Both the position numbers and the translations under genes were made by a program. Below the pieces are notes generated by a model. It did not search any database. It was not told the origin of the DNA and worked only from the letters and a program-made list of their open reading frames with translations. 64,000 nucleotides of DNA from Pogona vitticeps (lineage: Eukaryota; Chordata; Lepidosauria; Squamata; Agamidae), in contig NC_135786.1 in assembly GCF_051106095.1 (NCBI RefSeq), positions 210,003,501-210,067,500 of the forward strand, read 5' to 3'. Shown piece by piece: positions 58,278-64,000 of the stretch (the stretch's first letter is position 1; each line of letters begins with the position of its first letter).

Positions 58278-58340
58278 GTGTGTGTGTGTGTACATGTGTG
58301 CATGTGTGTGTGCATGTGTGTGTGTCTGCCTGTCTGTCTC
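58228..58340. repeat. (TG)n/(TCTG)n compound microsatellite
   Basis: CT, TG, TCTG, TG and TGCA blocks alternate over about 113 bp. Confidence 0.95.
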
Positions 58341-58691
58341 CATGCAACTGTGTTGAGCTCCAGTGAAAGCTTGTATTCTGATCTGCTTTTTCTGTCTGTC
58401 ACGCCATACTATCGCTATCCCATTTGAAAATAAATAAACAAATTAAAAATAACGGCGCAGCAGCAGCTGTGAGTGGCAGTGGGAGGTAGCCAGCACAAGG
58501 GAACAAATACAATTTGCATTGACAGAGGCATTCATATATGCTGAAATGATTAAAAATAAATTGATTTCACATCAGAGTTAAAATAAATAATTCTCTGACA
58601 GCCCAGTAAAATTCCTCCCTTCCGACAAAAACAACACAACAGGATTCCTGGGCAAAAAGATCCACATTTCCATGTGTGTTGTGAAGTCAGC
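58341..58691. other. No gene or clear repeat seen
   Basis: AAATAAATAAACAAATT near 58,428-58,445 could be a retroposon tail. Confidence 0.4.
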
Positions 58692-59020
58692 TTTTTAAAA
58701 AACCAATTTAAAACATGCTAAACCCAAGTTGAATAGAAAGTTTTTTGCATGTGTAATCAAGCTCTAAGTAGCTGAAATTTTATTAGGTTAGGCAAGTGCT
58801 GTTTCTGCATGCCCAATATAACACAAAGAGCTATGGGGGGAAAAGATTATTCAGGAACTGCATGTGAAAAGAAACAAAATAACATGGTAGCATTCTGCCT
58901 GGAGGATTGACAGAAATTGCCAGCCCAAAGTATGTTTTACTAGGAAGCAAGCATCATAAACAGCAGTTTCCCAGAGTGAATATTAAGATCAGACTGTTAG
59001 CCTAAGATGCTAAGTGTGGC
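58692..59020 (+). repeat. First copy of a ~330-bp duplicated sequence
   Basis: Phrases 'TCTAAGTAGCTGAAATTTTA', 'TTAGGTTAGGCAAGTG', 'GAAAAGAAACAAAATAACAT', 'GGTAGCATTCTGCCTGGAGG' recur in the same order and orientation at 61,405-61,748 with moderate divergence. Flanks do not match. It is either a local duplication or two copies of an unclassified dispersed element. Confidence 0.85.
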
Positions 59021-59792
59021 TTAAGTCAGGAGCTAGGTTTTATTTTAATTTCCTGCTCTGGATAGGCTTGAAGCCACGGCCCGTCTTCCAATCAGTCATG
59101 CAGAGATTCCAGCACGCATGCCAGTTGTGACCATAGAAACTGCACTTCAGTAAACCCAAACATCCTTGTCAAGTGACACTTAACTTATTGAGAAGTTTTT
59201 CATCCAATGTGATGTTACAATCCTATTTGGGACTAAACCTATCTCCAGTACTTGTGTGAAGCATTCCATATAAGAACAAATTACTCAGCATGTAATTAAA
59301 GTCAGGAAGGAAGATGACTAGTTGCAATCTTTGAAATATATTTGACCCAAATCTCCAGGGATGTAAGCACGTGGATTTGGCAAAGGATGTTGGGCTCATG
59401 ATCAAAGGGCAAATTTAGAATAAGTGATCATCATTTCTCTGTATAATTCCAAGAAGAAAAGGCTAGCTAAATCTGGAGCATACTGTTTTTTGCTCTTGTT
59501 CAGGCTCCATAGTCAAGATAGTTATTTTTACATTCCAGAGAGTTAGCACTCCAGTATATTTTTATACCTCCATTCAGCACTTCTCCACCAGAAAACCACT
59601 ATTTTACAACCTGCTACTTTTTTGGGATGGATGAAGCAGTGTCATGCAAACAATGAAGAATCTTCTTCCCACAGGAAACAATTCAGATGGCATGCTCATC
59701 ATGAGTGGGGTTGGGGGCGAATGGCCACTGTAAGGAAAGCAGCCTTTATTGTGTTCGGTACATATTGCTACTTCCAAAATTTCAAAGAATCA
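59021..59792. other. No gene or clear repeat seen
   Basis: Unique-looking sequence. Confidence 0.5.
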
Positions 59793-59867
<75 letters not shown>

Positions 59868-59869
59868 AC
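59793..59869. repeat. (CAA)n microsatellite
   Basis: About 25 CAA units. All three forward frames are open and read as poly-Gln, poly-Asn and poly-Thr, none of which is evidence of a gene. Confidence 0.95.
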
Positions 59870-59904
59870 CTTGGTCCAGAGCAATGCCAATAATTCAGAG
59901 CTTC

Positions 59905-60005
59905 CCCGCCTTGGGTCCACAGATGTTCTTGGACAACTCCCATAAATAGCTAGTGGTGAAGGCTTCTTATAGACTTAGTTCATGAACATCTGGGGCCCAA
60001 GGTTC
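59905..60005. mobile_element. hAT-type MITE copy, degraded
   Basis: 'CCGCCTTGGGTCCACAGATG', 'TTCTTGGAC' and 'GAACATCTGGGGCCCAAGGT' are the two arms of the 44,916-45,051 family. The centre has diverged. Confidence 0.7.
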
Positions 60006-60805
60006 TAATTCCATAGCACAAAATATTTTTCCCTTGTGAGTGATGCAAGATCTATTGACCATGTGGAGTAGATTTCTGGTATTATATACCTGTCTCGCAC
60101 AATAGTGTAACATTCTTGTCAGCCAATATACACTGTATGCTTTATAGCAGCTTTCTGCCTCTACAACAAGAGAGATAAACATTGTCATTACAATACAATG
60201 GGAGAGTTATATAATATGTTTACATTCTATAAGTATTATCTAATTTTAAACTGTAATTATATGCTGGCTCTCAGCATTTTTAAAGTAGGAGGTACAGTGT
60301 GCCATAAAGCTTTAATAGGATGTAAAATGCTTCATTAAGCATTATCTAACATGTCAAGAAGAAAATGCAGGCTAAAGATGTTCTACTTCAAATTTTATTC
60401 TACTTTCCTCAAGCATCATATGTTTAATTACATTCCCCAGTGATTAATTTCCACACTTAAATGAAAGTAGAAAATGCAGTTCTTCACTTTGGAACATAAA
60501 TGCATTGCAGAGTTTGGACAAAAATAATAATGGAGAAGCCAGATCTCACTGCAGGCAGAAAATGACCGTTGGCAAAAATAAAAATAAAATTAAAATAAAC
60601 CCATGGACAAACTGCCCCACCATAATTCTACCAACTCTCTACAAAAGACAGAGATGTTCTCAAAAGTATACCACATCAGGATTGATCCATGTTGTCAGAT
60701 TATTAAATGCTTGGCCTTCTCATTTCGAAGAGAAACTCCAATTCCTTGCTTCTCTTCATTCCCACATAGCAGTAACACAAGCCACTTTACCTCAGGAAGA
60801 TGTTT
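60006..60805. other. No gene or clear repeat seen
   Basis: Open frames from 60,505 onward run into the SINE and show no known domain. Confidence 0.45.
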
Positions 60806-60930
60806 TGAGGAGCTGGAAGGGATCCTTTGGATCATTGAGTCCAGACCCTGTCAGGGAGGCCCAGTGGGGAATCAAACTCCCAACCTCTGTCTCTACAGCC
60901 ACATACTTAAACCACAGAGCTATCCAGCAT
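60806..60930 (-). mobile_element. tRNA-derived SINE with CR1-like 3' part
   Basis: The minus strand reads 'TGGATAGCTCTGTGGTTTAA', 'GGTTGGGAGTTTGATTCCCC', 'ACTGGGCCTCCCTGACAGGG', 'TCTGGACTCAATGATCC'. It is the most complete of the three copies of this family. Confidence 0.7.
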
Positions 60931-61404
60931 TCTTGCATTCCTGGAATCAGACTGCTGATCCAGTTAGTAAATTATATCCAATTCTGTCTGGTCGCAGCAG
61001 TCCAGGATTTCAGGCAAGGGTGTTTCCAGTTCCTACCAGCAGACCTTGGCCTTCCCTAGGGATCTCCCCTCCATATACTGTACTAAGCTGGCCTGATCCT
61101 GCTTAGCTCATATGCTGGTGGTAAGTGCCATGGCAGTAGCTAAAGCAGGAGTGCCAACATGGCTCTTATCCAGTGTTCTTTCCTTTTCCTTTATCCACCT
61201 CGGTGAGTGGCATTACATCATCAAGTGTCATTCTTGGGTATTCTGCGTCAAATGGTGACCTAAAAGGCAATTGCCATCCCCACTACCTGCATGCCCTAAG
61301 GAGATGTTGCTCCAAGATGATTTTGCATCACTCACAAGGGAAAAAATGTTATGGAACTAGAGTAACGGTTCCCAATTTTAGGTCTCCAGATGTCATGTCA
61401 TCAC
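60931..61404. other. No gene; includes a hAT MITE arm
   Basis: Apart from 61,362-61,402 nothing is recognised. Confidence 0.5.
61362..61402. mobile_element. hAT-type MITE arm
   Basis: 'GGTTCCCAATTTTAGGTCTC' + 'CAGATG' is one outer arm of the family. Confidence 0.5.
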
Positions 61405-61748
61405 TTTTCTTAAATCTAATGTATTTAAAACACACTAAACCCAATGCAAATACAGGATGTGTGGGTTCTTTGGGGGAGAGGAATTGCACATGTAATCATA
61501 CTCTAAGTAGCTGAAATGTTTATTAGGTTAGCCAAGTGGTGTTTCTATATTTCCAGTGTAAGACAAAGAACTATTAAATAAAAGCAAGATTATTCAGGGA
61601 TTGCTTGTGAAAAGAAACAGAATAACATGGTGGTATTCTGCCTGATGGATGGAAATTGCCTGCCCAAAGTGGAAGTAAGCCTCATAAACACCAGTGCTTT
61701 GGGGTAAATATTCTTAAGATCATCCTGTTATCCTAAAATGCTAAGCTG
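61405..61748 (+). repeat. Second copy of the ~330-bp duplicated sequence
   Basis: Matches 58,692-59,020 in the same orientation ('TCTAAGTAGCTGAAATGTTT', 'GAAAAGAAACAGAATAACAT', 'GGTGGTATTCTGCCTGATGG'). Spacing between copies is about 2.71-2.73 kb. Confidence 0.85.
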
Positions 61749-62649
61749 CCTCCTCCTGCATCTATTGTTAGATTGATATTCTCACATTCTATCAATCTTG
61801 GTTCCTTTCCTAACTCTCTATAGAGCATATATGCAGTCACTCTTCTTCTGTCTGCCCTCTAGGGCACATCTTTATTTAGTTAGAATTAGGGTTTAGGATT
61901 TTTTTTTCTAGCTTGAATGTTACTTTCTTGGCAAAGGTTGATTGCCTGGTTTTTTAAAACTGCTTCTCCCTTTTTATTGTGGGACTAACAGTCCACATGT
62001 CCACGCAGCACTTAATCTTGCTGGAAGAAATCTCAATAGTTTTCTTCTCTCTGCCCCCTGGGAATATGCACAACAATTCCAACTTAGGTGCCAGACTTAG
62101 ACCATTCTAACACACACTCTCTCTCTCTCTCTCCCTCCCAGGACTGAAATAAAATGTCATCAGGCTTCAGTATCACACCCTCCTTCCAGCTTCAATTCCT
62201 GGCTTTTACCTTCACTTAGAGGCTTCATAAACATCCTGATCACCGTCCATCTACTTCTATTGAATGAGAATCACCAAAACATCAATCAATGGACACAACC
62301 AAGCAGTAGTGGAGATACAAATATTTATAGGCATTTTAAACTTCTTTAAAACCTCTCAAGGCACTTTTAAAGGCCCTCAAGGCAAAGCAACAGTTATTCT
62401 TTTTGAAGCAAGTACAACAAACAAACTTTTGAAGAAACAAACTAAAAAGATTAAAATAGGTATTAAAAGTATGGGCAAACAGTATGGCGTTTTCTTGCTT
62501 TCCAAATAAAATTGGCCATGGGAATTTCAATCCAGGTCTCCCATATTGCCACCCAACATTCTAAAAACTACATATACACACATGAACATCCTTTAGATCC
62601 TTTAGACACCAAGACCATATAGGGTCATACTGTATTCTTTATCCCAAAG
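61749..62649. other. No gene seen; (CT)n at 62,108-62,135
   Basis: Unique-looking apart from a short CT array. Confidence 0.5.
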
Positions 62650-62910
62650 TGCAGGATATGTAATAATGGGCTGAAGCTACAGGCAGCCAGATTTAGACTA
62701 AATATCAGGAAAAACTTTTTAGCTGTTAAAAAGTATGACAACGGAACCAATTAGCTCAGGAGATGTTGAGCACTCCAGCGTTGGAGGCATCCAAGATAAA
62801 ATTGGACAATCATCTGCTAGATATGCTTTGATTTGGATTCCAGCATTGAGCAGGGGTTGGATTTGATAGCCTTACAGGTCCCATTCAACTCAATTATTCT
62901 ATGATTCTAT
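62650..62910 (+). mobile_element. CR1 LINE 3' end with 'TTCTATGATTCTAT' tail
   Basis: 'ATGGGCTGAAGCTACAGGCA', 'GACTAAATATCAGGAAAAAC', 'GTTGGATTTGATAGCCTTAC' and the terminal 'ATTCTATGATTCTAT' are the classic CR1 3' end. It is 5'-truncated at about 260 bp and moderately diverged. Confidence 0.92.
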
Positions 62911-62924
62911 CAACGCAAGGATCG

Positions 62925-63030
62925 GGAAAATGGGGTTCTCCCGATGTTATGGAATTACAACTCCCATCATCACGATTAGCTATGCTGTCTCTGGCTGATG
63001 AAATTTGAAGTTTAATACCCAGAGAGCCAT
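62925..63030. mobile_element. hAT-type MITE fragment
   Basis: 'GGAATTACAACTCCCATCAT' and the following 'GCTGATGAAATTTGAAGTTT' correspond to the inner arms of the family. Confidence 0.5.
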
Positions 63031-63817
63031 ATATTTCCCATCCCTGGTAATAGGTCAAAAAGAGCGTACATTATCTTTTGTGACACAATTCCTGATCTGG
63101 AACAGGGTGAACATGTGTGAACCGACTGGTGCAAAAATACCATTGTATTTGGATGGCAACCTATACCTTCCTTCTAAGACAGACCTGAACTAGCATGCAC
63201 ATTATAAATGCAAATATAAATACCTAGAGGAAATACATAAAAAGTCTTCAGAAAGAAAATGTTGTGCCCAACCCTAAATCTACTCATGGATTAGCAGTTT
63301 TGCATTTACTGCATTAAGTTAATTATGTGCCCTATTAAAGAAGCTTATGTTGCTGATTAGACTTCTTTCAGATGACTAGTCACAAAAGCTGGTGGGATAG
63401 AGACACACTGAGTTCAGAGACAATATGCTTTCATGACTAATCATTAAATTTGTTTCTTTTCATTTTTTTGCTCCCTGGTTTGTGTTTTCTTTCTCAAAAA
63501 GTTGCAGGCAAGAGAAGATAATTCCTCCAGAATGTTAAGCAAATGTGCACGAGAACATAATATATAATGAATCATCACCATATTAATAGTCTGTCAACAC
63601 TTTGGCTCATTCAGCAAGCGGAGGTGACTTTGGTTGCTTTCTTTTATATGAGGAAAGAAAGAGCATCTGATTCTTCATTCCCTTTTATTCCCTTCATCAG
63701 ATAAAGGCTATCCCACAAAGTCAATAAGCATGCTTGCCCTTCTGCTCCGTATTTTTCCAACCCTGCTGTGCCCATGCTTTGAGATGTGTGATCTGACGAG
63801 TGACACGGACTTTAGTT
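63031..63817. other. No gene or clear repeat seen
   Basis: Unique-looking AT-rich sequence. Confidence 0.5.
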
Positions 63818-63935
63818 AAATACTATCTGGATTACTGTAATGCGCTCTACATGGAGCTGCCTTTGAAAGATGTTTGGGCACTACAGTGGGTCCAAAATGC
63901 TATGGCTGCCTGAATCTTTCTCAAAGAATATCCTG
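63818..63935 (+). mobile_element. L2 LINE reverse-transcriptase scrap
   Basis: It encodes 'YYLDYCNALYMELPLKDV' and 'QWVQNAMAA', matching 'LDHCNALYVGLPLRLM' and 'QMVQNAAARL' of the L2 copy at 26.0-27.5 kb. It is an old internal fragment without a 3' tail. Confidence 0.8.
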
Positions 63936-64000
63936 CATGATTAGTAAAAAGGCTAACTAGCAATAATTTAGTTATCCTGCAGTTAGAAAAATAACTTACA

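Noticed and set aside
59622-59945. Poly-Gln/Asn/Thr frames
   Set aside because: Produced by the (CAA)n microsatellite followed by a degraded MITE; all three frames are open.
60505-61106. Two overlapping plus-strand frames of 184 and 167 codons
   Set aside because: They run through a minus-strand SINE (60,806-60,930) and have no domain.

Overview
This window looks like intergenic or intronic DNA from a squamate reptile (lizard or snake). The evidence is the repeat mix: a well-preserved Sauria-type SINE at 21,070-21,420 with a 10-bp target duplication, RTE-BovB LINE pieces, several L2 and CR1 LINE fragments, tRNA-derived SINEs whose tails match those LINEs, many short inverted-repeat DNA elements and abundant microsatellites in AT-rich background. 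I found no host protein-coding exon, rRNA or tRNA gene. Nearly every open frame outside the mobile elements is a simple-repeat frame, a palindrome shadow or a chance frame. Layout: 0-17 kb holds old LINE and SINE fragments, a terminal-inverted-repeat element (8,760-9,054), a degraded BovB copy (11.5-13.2 kb) with an L2 tail inserted in it, a 117-bp near-perfect palindrome (14.26 kb) and a Penelope-like inverted-repeat element with a 13-bp target duplication and a hammerhead-like core (15.29-15.53 kb). 17-36 kb holds a fragment related to the large element at 45-52 kb, CR1 and L2 copies (the best is an L2 reverse transcriptase fragment at 26.0-27.5 kb), the Sauria SINE, and a palindromic element at 33.2-34.4 kb that is interrupted by an L2 tail. 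36-45 kb is rich in MITE-like elements with TA or 8-bp target duplications. The main feature is 45.4-51.8 kb, minus strand: a tyrosine-recombinase retrotransposon of the Ngaro/DIRS group that looks whole. It has, in order, a Gag-like frame, reverse transcriptase/RNase H, tyrosine recombinase and an SGNH-hydrolase-like frame, preceded by a GC- and CpG-rich leader with a TATA motif. 52-64 kb holds a LINE of unassigned clade with a C-terminal zinc-finger-like motif, more SINEs, large microsatellites, a ~330-bp sequence present twice 2.7 kb apart, a CR1 tail and an L2 scrap. The elements form partnerships that can be read from the sequence: SINE tails copy LINE tails (RTE/BovB and CR1), nested insertions give relative ages, and several L2 3' ends run into tetranucleotide arrays. 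All coordinates of degraded repeats are estimates by eye, since no database search was possible.
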